Source: Muribaculaceae bacterium
Lineage (GTDB): Bacteria > Bacteroidota > Bacteroidia > Bacteroidales > Muribaculaceae
DNA length: 64,000 bases
NCBI GenBank assembly: GCA_910573745.1
Contig: CAJSYI010000001.1
Coordinates: 1 to 64,000, forward strand
Direction of reading: 5' to 3'
Part shown: one piece after another, positions 25,166-32,310 of the stretch
How the letters are laid out: each line of letters opens with the position of its first letter
How positions within the stretch are numbered: the stretch's first letter is position 1
Program-made: the position numbers and the translations under genes
Notes under the pieces: model-generated
Told to the model about the DNA's origin: nothing
Seen by the model: only the letters and a program-made list of their open reading frames with translations
Database searches by the model: none

Positions 25166-25189
25166 GCTCCGGGTCAACAGACCCGGAGC
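25166..25189. other. GC-rich hairpin directly after variable region 2
   Basis: GCTCCGGGT (25166-25174) pairs with ACCCGGAGC (25181-25189), loop CAACAG. It lies 8 nt beyond the stop codon, the same relative position as the hairpin at 16543-16566 but with a different stem sequence. Covaried stems at the same place favour a structural role in DGR retargeting; terminator function is the alternative. Confidence 0.5.
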
Positions 25190-25197
25190 GATTGATC

Positions 25198-25317
25198 TTA
25201 GATAAATGCTGCCACTGCCCGCACAACGATACTGCCGTACTTGCTGTTGTAGCCGAAGTACCCTGAGCCGAAGTAGACGAACCAGGCGCCGTCGCTGGAG
25301 TTCTCAGTGGAGGCCCA
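25198..25317 (-). repeat. Variable repeat VR2
   Basis: Final 39 codons and stop of variable protein 2. Variable codons relative to VR1 are AAC, GAC, GGC, TTC, TAC, GGC, TAC, AAC, ATC, GTT, all with invariant third base. The remaining 29 codons are identical to VR1 at the DNA level, although the N-terminal parts of the two genes are unrelated by eye. Confidence 0.75.
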
Positions 25318-25890
25318 GGTCCACTTCAGTAACTTGTCGCCACCGACTTTCTCCAGTGCTTCGTTGACCTTGGTGAGATTCATGCAGATGATGGTTAGCT
25401 CACCAGCTGAAGGAATCCATTCGCCATCGTTGAGCGGAATCTGACAACCATAAGATTTCAGACGCTCGGTGTTGCCCTTACCATCGAAGTCTTCGTGGGC
25501 ATTGAAGCGGTATGTGTCAGTGTTGCGATCCCAACTGTAGTGCGGAGAATCTTTAGGGCATTTATCAGTGTCCGGGAGCAACGGAAGCTCACCGTCTTCG
25601 TCACCGGGGATGTCGTGGAGAGTCACGGCGACACTGTGGTTGCCACACTTGACGCCAATGTACTTGACTTCAGCGCTGGGGTTCTGCCCATTGTACTGCT
25701 CGATTGAACCGTCTTCGTAAATGTAGTAAATACCATCGGCGATGTCGGGGCGAATGTCGGCAAGAGCTGCACGGCGATATTCAGTGTAATCCGGCTTACC
25801 GCCGAATACGAACTCGTGTGCCTCCATTGCTTGCTGGAGGTTGGGGAACTCACGGAAGAGTTCCATGCGTTTTGTTTCTGAAGGTGTCAT
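25198..25890 (-). CDS. DGR-type variable protein 2
   Basis: 230 aa, ATG. The N-terminal region contains YYIYEDGSIEQYNG and GVKCGNHSVAVTLHDIP segments of unknown fold. From about residue 165 (GEWIPSAGELTIICMN) to the end it has the DUF1566/C-lectin pattern with WTWASTENSSDGAWFVYFGS. The tail RAVAAFI is the same as in protein 1. Different N-terminal scaffold with an identical recombining tail implies that one template diversifies two separate proteins. Confidence 0.75.
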   Translation of the reverse strand: MTPSETKRMELFREFPNLQQAMEAHEFVFGGKPDYTEYRRAALADIRPDIADGIYYIYEDGSIEQYNGQNPSAEVKYIGVKCGNHSVAVTLHDIPGDEDGELPLLPDTDKCPKDSPHYSWDRNTDTYRFNAHEDFDGKGNTERLKSYGCQIPLNDGEWIPSAGELTIICMNLTKVNEALEKVGGDKLLKWTWASTENSSDGAWFVYFGSGYFGYNSKYGSIVVRAVAAFI

Positions 25891-25897
25891 CTTTAAT

Positions 25898-26344
25898 TTA
25901 GTGTTCGTTAATTGGTTTTTTAATAAGATTGTCTATTGTTATTGGTTCTTGGTTATATTCATACCATTCTTTAAGAGCATCATCCGAATCTTCAAGGAAA
26001 TCCTCTTCCAGCCATATTTCATAGGCTTCAAAGAAGTCGCATAAATATTTGGGGTCTATGCCAAAACTGTTTCGGTAATCGTCGATATAGAGGCTTCCAA
26101 GTCTTACTTCGTTTCGTAACTTAGGGAGAAAATCAGACTTAAAGCAGCCATGCTCATCCCAACATTGTGTATCATAATCAGGAAGTTCAATGTCATCACA
26201 CTGGAGTATCACATATCGTATGGGATCTAAAGCCCCACTTAATCCCATATTCCCATGAAGTGTGCAGTAGATTGAAATGTCTCCCAGACCGTTGTAATAA
26301 ATACCAGTACAAAATCTACACTCCTTGCAAATTGGTGTTGCCAT
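25898..26344 (-). CDS. Cys-rich acidic protein
   Basis: 148 aa, ATG. N-terminus CKECRFCTG and a CTLH and C-x-D pattern suggest metal binding; C-terminal half is acidic (LEEDFLEDSDDALKEWYEY). Overlaps the upstream gene by 29 nt. Unknown function. Confidence 0.55.
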   Translation of the reverse strand: MATPICKECRFCTGIYYNGLGDISIYCTLHGNMGLSGALDPIRYVILQCDDIELPDYDTQCWDEHGCFKSDFLPKLRNEVRLGSLYIDDYRNSFGIDPKYLCDFFEAYEIWLEEDFLEDSDDALKEWYEYNQEPITIDNLIKKPINEH

Positions 26345-26576
26345 AAGCTCTGAGGATTTGTCGAATTTGTTCTATATGGTCATTAGCCTGACTTACACAC
26401 TCTCCCTGGGAGATTGTCATTTGGGCCACCGACACTGTTTCACCAGTGATTTTACTCTGCCAAACTTCAGTTCCAGCAACGTGTTCTATCATACACGCCG
26501 TGGATGAAATGGCAGAGAGCTTGTCTATGATGTGCGAAAGATGACTATCAATTTCGCTTATGAATTTCTCAGTCAT
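26316..26576 (-). CDS. Hypothetical protein
   Basis: 86 aa, ATG. Helical and rich in Ser/Thr/Gln. First gene of the operon that starts after the palindrome at 26618-26647. Unknown. Confidence 0.5.
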   Translation of the reverse strand: MTEKFISEIDSHLSHIIDKLSAISSTACMIEHVAGTEVWQSKITGETVSVAQMTISQGECVSQANDHIEQIRQILRAYGNTNLQGV

Positions 26577-26617
26577 AATTGTGGTTTTCGTTTGTTGTTT
26601 TGCGGAAGAATAGGAAA

Positions 26618-26647
26618 GCCACGGTGTGAAAAGTTGTACACCGTGGC
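26618..26647 (-). terminator. Hairpin terminator containing shared palindrome (copy 2)
   Basis: GCCACGGTGT pairs perfectly with ACACCGTGGC (10 bp) around ACAACTTTTC on the minus strand, followed by TTTCCTATTCTT. It ends the operon of 26698-27414. Positions 26623-26641 also match 17366-17384 in 18 of 19 bases, including the loop, which suggests an added protein-binding role. Confidence 0.6.
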
Positions 26648-26697
26648 TCCATTAACAAACCTTAAAACAATATTTAACTTTTACCTTGTTGTTCAGA

Positions 26698-27414
26698 TTA
26701 AGTGTGGATTGACCAACCATAATGAGGGTCGAGTTGAACGGAGCCGTTCTCTTTATAGCCCGTTTCCGGCCAGCCGTGAAATACAATTCCACCGACAAGC
26801 CCGACCTTGCCATTAGTATATTCGCAGAAAGTAAACTCTTGGCAATATTTATAATAGGAGACTTCGATATACTGATCAGAAGCTGAACGGCTATATAATC
26901 GGAATCGTTTCAGACAATCCATCAACGAATCATTACCGTGGGAGCGGCAATCAGCTATGAGCGCTTTGAGTTCATCAATACTAATGTTTATTATTTTTAT
27001 TTTGAGCCTATCGTTTTTGGGAAGTGGACCATTTTCAGCAACCCATGCGTTTACAACAGGGGTAACATAATCCATAATAGCTGATTTAGCTTGTTCTCGA
27101 TTGATTGGTTGGAGCGCATCTTCAGTAATGAGGAACCAGCGGTCATTGGCAAAGTATCTGTCATTCAGATAGAACTGATATGGATTGTGTTCCCGAATAT
27201 AGGCAAACCTAATGCTCTCTTCCCTATAAAAGACATCCTTATAGTTACCAAGTGCAAGTAAATGTGTATGCGATTCTCCAACAATCCAAATTGCTGGGAA
27301 TTTGAACTCCAAACCCGTGATTCGGGGCTTATCGTGGTCAAAGAAGTCAGTCTGGAAACTCTTCATCGTTTCATGTACGACTGTTTCCATCTGCCGAAGT
27401 ATTTTATCTTTCAT
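26698..27414 (-). CDS. Hypothetical protein
   Basis: 238 aa, ATG. Mixed helix/strand, no recognised motif. ATGA-coupled to the gene upstream and followed by a terminator. Unknown. Confidence 0.55.
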   Translation of the reverse strand: MKDKILRQMETVVHETMKSFQTDFFDHDKPRITGLEFKFPAIWIVGESHTHLLALGNYKDVFYREESIRFAYIREHNPYQFYLNDRYFANDRWFLITEDALQPINREQAKSAIMDYVTPVVNAWVAENGPLPKNDRLKIKIINISIDELKALIADCRSHGNDSLMDCLKRFRLYSRSASDQYIEVSYYKYCQEFTFCEYTNGKVGLVGGIVFHGWPETGYKENGSVQLDPHYGWSIHT

Positions 27415-27611
27415 GCTTTTCTCGTTATTTCTATGCCTTTGAGGAATGGACGGTTACGCATCTTCTCCACATACTCAGGTGTGGCGAGAAAGCGAACTGT
27501 CAGGGGTTTATTCGGACCTTCCTTATGTGTATAGAACTCCCGGCCACCGTTACGAAGATATTCAACAGCTTCTCTCGTGGCCGGCATAACATAGTAGTGT
27601 ACCATGCTCAT
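27411..27611 (-). CDS. Small hypothetical protein
   Basis: 66 aa from the ATG at 27611, which gives an ATGA overlap with the upstream gene; an in-frame ATG at 27629 is the alternative. Basic; contains VMPATREAVEYLRNGG. Unknown. Confidence 0.5.
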   Translation of the reverse strand: MSMVHYYVMPATREAVEYLRNGGREFYTHKEGPNKPLTVRFLATPEYVEKMRNRPFLKGIEITRKA

Positions 27612-27844
27612 ACTGTTGCTGGTTGCCATTCAGGATGCTCGATGTAGATACGTTTTTGATTCCGTGCTGAACGGCGTTTCCACCATATCTTGTACAGTGG
27701 GGTTTCAATACCGAAATAGCGCTTCCAGAACTTACGGGCCACCCATGTCAGAAGCTCAACAGTGAGTGTGAATATGAAAACGACAAGCTCGCAGAAAAAT
27801 TCAAGAGCCGTGTCAGTAAGCGATTTTACTTGTTTCTTTTTCAT
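27608..27844 (-). CDS. Small membrane protein
   Basis: 78 aa from the ATG at 27844; the longer frame uses GTG and runs into a terminator hairpin. One hydrophobic helix (FFCELVVFIFTLTVELLTW) followed by a strongly basic cytoplasmic tail. Function unknown. Confidence 0.55.
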   Translation of the reverse strand: MKKKQVKSLTDTALEFFCELVVFIFTLTVELLTWVARKFWKRYFGIETPLYKIWWKRRSARNQKRIYIEHPEWQPATV

Positions 27845-27868
27845 TGCTTTATGGTTTGTTAAAAAAGA

Positions 27869-27897
27869 GGGCCGATGCACACCACCAGCACCGGCCC
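27869..27897 (-). terminator. Intrinsic terminator
   Basis: GGGCCG pairs with CGGCCC; on the minus strand the stem is followed by TCTTTTTT. It follows the gene at 27922. Confidence 0.7.
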
Positions 27898-27921
27898 CGA
27901 TCTTCGATTATGGTTTCACGT

Positions 27922-28332
27922 TTAGATATTTGCTGATGCGTCGGCCATTTCAAATTCCGGTTCTTCCATGAATGTGAACACTTCTACACCATCGTAGGAG
28001 TAGTCATCATTCAGAACGAGAGTACCGACAATATGTTTACCCGTTTTGTGAGATTGCATACAAAGCTGGTAGGTCTCCAAGTCAACCACAATCTCAACGT
28101 TGAACATGTTGGCATCGGCATCGTCATAGAGCAGAACATAAGCATCATCGTACTCATATTCCTCGACCACGTTTTCAGAGCTGAAGAACATTCCCGGCCA
28201 TGCCTTGTTGTCCTCCAGATATTCTTCACTGACTGGCGCTTTAGACTCAGTATTTGCTTTTGTGTGAGCATCAAGCATGTGTACTCCAAGCACCAATGCA
28301 AGGATAACACAGAATTTTGTTGAGGCTTTCAT
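27922..28332 (-). CDS. Exported hypothetical protein
   Basis: 136 aa, ATG. Signal peptide-like start (MKASTKFCVILALVLGVHML) then an acidic, strand-rich mature part. Probably secreted or periplasmic. It overlaps the stop of the 37-aa ORF upstream (ATGA). Unknown function. Confidence 0.6.
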   Translation of the reverse strand: MKASTKFCVILALVLGVHMLDAHTKANTESKAPVSEEYLEDNKAWPGMFFSSENVVEEYEYDDAYVLLYDDADANMFNVEIVVDLETYQLCMQSHKTGKHIVGTLVLNDDYSYDGVEVFTFMEEPEFEMADASANI

Positions 28333-28442
28333 TTTAAGTTCTTTTTGGAATGAGCGAAATTGGTGTAAACACCGTTGTTGCAGGTTGCGACACGGACAGC
28401 GGTATGAGGGCGTCCGCAGATGAAATAAACTTTAGTTTCCAT
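28329..28442 (-). CDS. Micro-ORF, 37 aa
   Basis: ATG at 28442; the product starts METKVYFICGRPHTAVR and ends in a basic SKKNLK. Its stop overlaps the next gene's start as ATGA, the same coupling used throughout this operon, which supports it being a real gene. Function unknown. Confidence 0.5.
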   Translation of the reverse strand: METKVYFICGRPHTAVRVATCNNGVYTNFAHSKKNLK

Positions 28443-28462
28443 TGTGGTTTGGGTATAAAAAG

Positions 28463-28493
28463 AGCCGCTTCAGATTTTTACTCCAAAGCGGCT
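28463..28493 (-). terminator. Intrinsic terminator
   Basis: AGCCGCTT pairs with AAGCGGCT; minus-strand reading then gives TCTTTTTAT. It ends the transcript of 28517-29134. Confidence 0.7.
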
Positions 28494-28516
28494 AAAATGA
28501 ATGAAATTGTTTTTAC

Positions 28517-29134
28517 TTAAATTGATGCGAAAATTCGATTGGCCTCACACAGAACACGGCCCTCAGCAATCAGTCGCTCAGTTCTTACTCGCTGTGCTCT
28601 CGCTTCCTCAAAGCTGATACGACAGCGACCACCCTTTTTGCTGCGGATAGGTCGAGCAAGGTCATAAAATTCTTGTTCTTTTTTGCGAGCCGTAGTAATA
28701 CGCTTTATTTCCCTTGCGGAGAGTTCATGGTCATAGATTTGGGCGTCGATTGTGCCGGGAGTGAGGGAGGCATAAGTTTGTTTCCAGTTCTCCCACGAAA
28801 TTTCACGATTTGCATTAACCCAAAACATTGCGTAGCCACGTTTCAGTTCCTCGCCCAAATGTCTGGCAAATCTCACGCTTTTAGCTCCGAGTTCAATGGT
28901 TACGATGTTATCCTTTGCGAGTATAATTATGCAGTCGCCGGAGTTGAGGTCAGACTGTATTTGCTTCCAAAAACTTACCGACAAATCGCAATTATTTTCA
29001 GCTGCGAATTTGTAAATGTTATCTCGCTGTAATTCGGTCAGTCCGGGGGCGTATGTTTCGGCGTTGGTTGTTGCAGTTGCAACGGAGCGCATTGCGCTTA
29101 TCTGTGATGCAGAAAATAAGTCTTGAAGTTGCAT
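28517..29134 (-). CDS. Hypothetical protein
   Basis: 205 aa from the ATG at 29134; the longer frame starts with TTG. Helical, Ala/Arg-rich, with a C-terminal basic region (TTARKKEQEFYDLARPIRSKKGG). It is the first gene of the GC-rich segment. No family recognised. Confidence 0.55.
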   Translation of the reverse strand: MQLQDLFSASQISAMRSVATATTNAETYAPGLTELQRDNIYKFAAENNCDLSVSFWKQIQSDLNSGDCIIILAKDNIVTIELGAKSVRFARHLGEELKRGYAMFWVNANREISWENWKQTYASLTPGTIDAQIYDHELSAREIKRITTARKKEQEFYDLARPIRSKKGGRCRISFEEARAQRVRTERLIAEGRVLCEANRIFASI

Positions 29135-29238
29135 AATCTTACTCTTTTGTGGGTCGGGGAAATTCAAAATTTTCTCACGCTTTTAGTTGACTCTCAACGC
29201 AACACGACACAACGTATGTGCGCCGGAGCGTATGTGTT

Positions 29239-29279
29239 ATCCGTGTGGGCACGTTGTATATGTGGGTGCGCACACGGAT
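29239..29279. other. Hairpin between two genes
   Basis: ATCCGTGTG pairs with CACACGGAT around a 23-nt loop. It follows the terminator at 29288-29312 in the minus direction and sits just before the gene at 29134. Possibly a leader structure. Confidence 0.35.
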
Positions 29280-29287
29280 AAAAGAGA

Positions 29288-29312
29288 GCCACCGACCTTG
29301 CGGGCCGGTGGC
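29288..29312 (-). terminator. Intrinsic terminator
   Basis: GCCACCG pairs with CGGTGGC; the minus strand continues CTCTCTTTTAT. It ends the transcript of the gene at 29333-29959. Confidence 0.65.
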
Positions 29313-29332
29313 GTGAGTTATATGTCGGTTGC

Positions 29333-29959
29333 TTATGCGGCAGCGTCCTCGGTTTTGGTTTCGGTCGATGCTGCGGGCTTGGCGGGTACGTTGTAGGCGG
29401 CGTTGAAGATACTCTTTGCCTCGCCCATGATGTCCTTGAACATCGTAGCCTGTTTGGTGATAGCTTTTGCCGTCTGGAAGAGCAACACTCGCTGAGAGTC
29501 GCCCTTTGCGCTGAACAGCGGCTGTTTTTCAGTTACGCGGAGGGCGGTGTTGCGGAGGTGCATACCCTCGTCGAGTACGAGCGCCTTGTTGAGTTCGCCC
29601 TGCGAGTTGGACTTGTAGATTACGTTGCCCTTCAGCCACTTCGTGAACGCGCTTTTGGCAGTGAGTTTGGTTTCGATGTTTTCGCCGTTGACGACTACGA
29701 CCTTGAAGTCGCTTGCAAAACCGCCTCGCTTACGAGCATCGGCGAGCATCACGGCGAGTACAGGGAGCACGAGGTCTTCGTTTTTCGTGCTTTTTACGCC
29801 CTCCACGGCCATGAACTCCGTTACGGATTTGAGTTTGCCGTTGATGCGCTTGCGGCACTCGTTCAGGAGTACGGCGGCATTTGCGGGTACGGCGTCGATG
29901 CCGAGGATGCCGAATGTTACGTTGAATTTCGTTGCGTTGGTGTTGTTGGTGTTAGCCAT
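29333..29959 (-). CDS. Hypothetical protein of the GC-rich segment
   Basis: 208 aa, ATG. Asn/Thr-rich start (NTNNTNATKFNVTFG), a compact core with GENIETKLTAKSAFTKWLKGN, and an Ala/Glu/Thr-rich tail. GC-rich codon choice differs from the flanking operons. Its Asn/Thr-rich start is echoed in the gene at 31659-32243. No family recognised. Confidence 0.6.
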   Translation of the reverse strand: MANTNNTNATKFNVTFGILGIDAVPANAAVLLNECRKRINGKLKSVTEFMAVEGVKSTKNEDLVLPVLAVMLADARKRGGFASDFKVVVVNGENIETKLTAKSAFTKWLKGNVIYKSNSQGELNKALVLDEGMHLRNTALRVTEKQPLFSAKGDSQRVLLFQTAKAITKQATMFKDIMGEAKSIFNAAYNVPAKPAASTETKTEDAAA

Positions 29960-30423
29960 AATCGAGTCGCTTGGCCCTTATGCCTGAGTGTAGCCTGCAC
30001 ACCGCTTCCGTGTGCCACTGTGAGTTAAAATTTACGCTTGACTCTGCCTATTCAGTTGCTACAAAACTAAATTTTCGCCTTGTCACGAGCGGACATAGTT
30101 ATGACCTATGTTCGGGGGCATTAAGCGTGTCAGTCGGTAATTGTTACACCACGCACTATGCAGTCAGACCGCAAAGGTTGTGATGTCGTATGATGCGTAG
30201 GCCACAAGTCGCTCATAAAGTGCGTCAGACGCAAGCTCGTTGTGTGTATGCCACGTTAGCAATCACTCGCAATGTCAAAGTTCTCTATCCGTGCGGCTTA
30301 CTGGCAGCACCGCGACGGCCTCTCTTCAATCATCATTCAACCGCCGTCGATTGATTTTGAAGACGGTGCAAACTAAATGCGAAATTCGTTGGCTGTCAAG
30401 AGTTTTTGTGTTAATAAAAGTAC
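29960..30423. other. Intergenic region without a supported gene
   Basis: About 460 bp. It holds TAGTTTTG on the minus strand (30062-30069), a candidate -7 box for the gene at 29333, and a few small inverted repeats (ACATAG/CTATGT near 30092, CCGTC/GACGG near 30345). Open frames here are short and unconvincing. Confidence 0.4.
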
Positions 30424-30446
30424 AAAAAATCCTATAGGGATTTTTT
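30424..30446. terminator. Bidirectional terminator-like palindrome
   Basis: AAAAAATCC pairs with GGATTTTTT around TATAG, with A/T tracts on both sides, so it could stop transcription in either direction. It marks the left edge of the TGG-N4-CCA array. Confidence 0.6.
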
Positions 30447-30616
30447 AACTTTTATACCTGGGCCCGCATTATGCTTGCCCACAATTGCGAGAGTGACGCG
30501 AGCCCATGTGGCCGCTGCGTGGACTCGTGACGTGGGCTTGCATGATGTGTGGGCCCAAGTGTGCGAGTGGGCCCACAATCACATGTCCCCACGCAAGAGA
30601 GTGGCCACGCGAATCG

Positions 30617-31577
30617 TGGTCAGCCACATACACATGTGGGCAGTCACGGCATAGGCAACTTGGACATCCACATTCGACCACGCCCAACCCGACATGAGCG
30701 TCCACACACATTGCGTATGGCCACCCAACAATGGCGACATAATGGGCGTCCACGCTACACAATGGGTGTCCACAAAATTATTGGGCGCCCATGTGAGAGG
30801 TCTTCGTGGGTGTCCACATGATCATACGGACGGCCACGAAGTTTTGGGCGACCACACATAGGAGTGTACAGCCACGAGATATTGTGGGTGCCCAGATGAT
30901 GTGTGTGTACAGCCACGCGAGGGACTTAATGGGTGCCCACGGATATATATGGAAGGCCACACGTTTAATGTGGGCGCCCACGTGGATTTATGCGCCACCA
31001 CCACCAGTAATGGGCGACCATTATCGTGGATAGCCACACAATATTTGTGGAGGCCCACAAGATGTTATGGACGGCCACACAAAGATTTGGACGCCCATGT
31101 TAGATGTTGTGGGTAGCCATGTATCGTATGTGGTGGCCTACGCCCAGGATAATGGGGGTCCATCACGCATTAGTGGGCGAGTATTATGGACATCCACGAT
31201 GTTGAGTTGTGGGCTGCCCCGAAGTTTTGTGGACGACCATAGCAAGCCGTTTTGGGCATCCACATCCGGGAATTTGGACGACCATCACGCATTAGAGTGG
31301 GCAACCACCAGTGGCCACGAGTTTGTGTTGGGTGGGCATACCATACGCCGTGGAGAGCCACGCGACAGGCTTTTGGGCATCCACGAGGCTTTTGGGTGCC
31401 CATATTGTGTTGTGGGCGTTCAGGCGTCGCATTGTGGTCGCCCAGTGTGTTGTGTGAGCCTCCACGTGTTTGTGTAGGTGGCCACGAATTGCGTGTGGTC
31501 TGGAGTGGGTGCGCACGAGGTCTTGTGGGCGCACGTGGAGGCGCGTAATTATGTGCGTGGTCGTATGTGGGCGCCCA
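30617..31577. repeat. Phased array of TGG-N4-CCA palindromes (about 21-bp period)
   Basis: At least 28 exact TGG-N4-CCA sites were counted, e.g. 30743, 30763, 30782, 30807, 30845, 30885, 30930, 30950, 30971, 31011, 31027, 31048, 31068, 31088, 31110 and 31153. One-mismatch copies fill most gaps (30827, 30865, 30906, 30991). Steps are mostly 18-25 bp, centred near two helical turns. The favoured core is TGGGCGnCCA, and the bases between cores do not repeat. A protein-binding array such as a centromere or origin is the best reading. No convincing gene is present. Confidence 0.75.
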
Positions 31578-31601
31578 CGTGTAAGGGCAAAACGAAACCC
31601 C

Positions 31602-31616
31602 CACCCCAAAGGGGTG
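31602..31616 (-). terminator. Hairpin after palindrome-rich gene
   Basis: CACCCC-AAA-GGGGTG. It lies 43 nt beyond the stop of the gene at 31659 and could end its transcript, although it has the same small-loop style as the hairpins inside that gene. Confidence 0.45.
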
Positions 31617-31658
31617 AGGGCTGCGATGGTTGAGGGTTAAGCCTACGGCTTATGCGGC

Positions 31659-32243
31659 TTATTTGGCTTTTTTCGCCGACTTTTTCGGCTTAGCCTCAAC
31701 CCCTTTAGGGGTTGCTTCAACTTGGAGTTCGGTTTGCTTGGCTTCGCCAAGAGCGGCGAGCAACGCCTCAGCGAGTGAGCGACCCTGCTTGGCCTCAGCT
31801 TTGCTGAGGATGCGGCGAGCTGCCGTTTCGGGGTTTTCAGCACCGGAACTTGCTTTAGCAAGTTTGGTTTTCAGCAAAATCGCTATGGCGATTTCCTCAC
31901 GCTTGGCTTGGTCTGCCAACACTTCGTGTTGGGTAAAGACTTTTCCGGCCTTTTTGCTGGCAAAGCCAGCAAGTAGCGACTGAGCGTATTGGCGACTGTG
32001 AGGCTCTACTTGGGGCTTGCCAAAGGCGTAGCCTTTGCGGGGGTCGTCAGGAAGGGCTTCGCCCTTTACGGCTGCGGCCAACAGGGCGACTGTGTGGGCG
32101 AAGATGGCCGACCATTGGTCGCGGGTTTCTAAAACCCTTTGGGTTTTAGGCTTGCTGTCAGCGGTTGCAGTGTTGGCGGTTGCAGACTGGGGGTTAACAA
32201 CTACGTTGTTACGGGTGGCGGTGGTGGTGTTTGAAGTTGCCAT
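31659..32243 (-). CDS. Basic-tailed hypothetical protein, coding sequence packed with hairpins
   Basis: 194 aa from the ATG at 32243 (MATSNTTTATRNN); a longer frame runs into the promoter region. Low-complexity Asn/Thr/Ala start, helical middle, Lys-rich tail (KPKKSAKKAK) suited to DNA binding. At least 11 perfect stems of 5-9 bp with 3-4-nt loops lie within the gene, e.g. CAACCCC-TTTA-GGGGTTG at 31697, TTGCTGGC-AAA-GCCAGCAA at 31954 and CTAAAACCC-TTT-GGGTTTTAG at 32129. It adjoins the 21-bp array and may encode its binding protein (inference). Confidence 0.6.
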   Translation of the reverse strand: MATSNTTTATRNNVVVNPQSATANTATADSKPKTQRVLETRDQWSAIFAHTVALLAAAVKGEALPDDPRKGYAFGKPQVEPHSRQYAQSLLAGFASKKAGKVFTQHEVLADQAKREEIAIAILLKTKLAKASSGAENPETAARRILSKAEAKQGRSLAEALLAALGEAKQTELQVEATPKGVEAKPKKSAKKAK

Positions 32244-32302
32244 AAATCGAAGATTTAAGTTTGCCGAAACCCGTCGGCGGCGGTTTGTCGATGTTGACGG
32301 TG

Positions 32303-32310
32303 CAAAGTTA
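32303..32310 (-). promoter_or_regulatory. -7 promoter box
   Basis: Minus-strand TAACTTTG matches TAnnTTTG, 60 bp upstream of the ATG of the palindrome-rich gene. No -33 TTTG is visible. Confidence 0.4.

Noticed and set aside
30617-31577. CRISPR or tandem duplication
   Set aside because: The conserved part is only a 10-bp palindrome with degenerate middle; intervening DNA varies in length and sequence.
30506-31604. Overlapping open frames in the palindrome array (e.g. 31067-31477 plus, 31170-31604 minus)
   Set aside because: A 21-bp period keeps several frames open with heptad-like repeats; products are low-complexity, frames conflict on both strands and break where unit lengths change.
31630-31983. 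Plus-strand frame opposite the 31659 gene
   Set aside because: Mirror frame produced by the GC-rich minus-strand gene; no promoter or relatives apparent.
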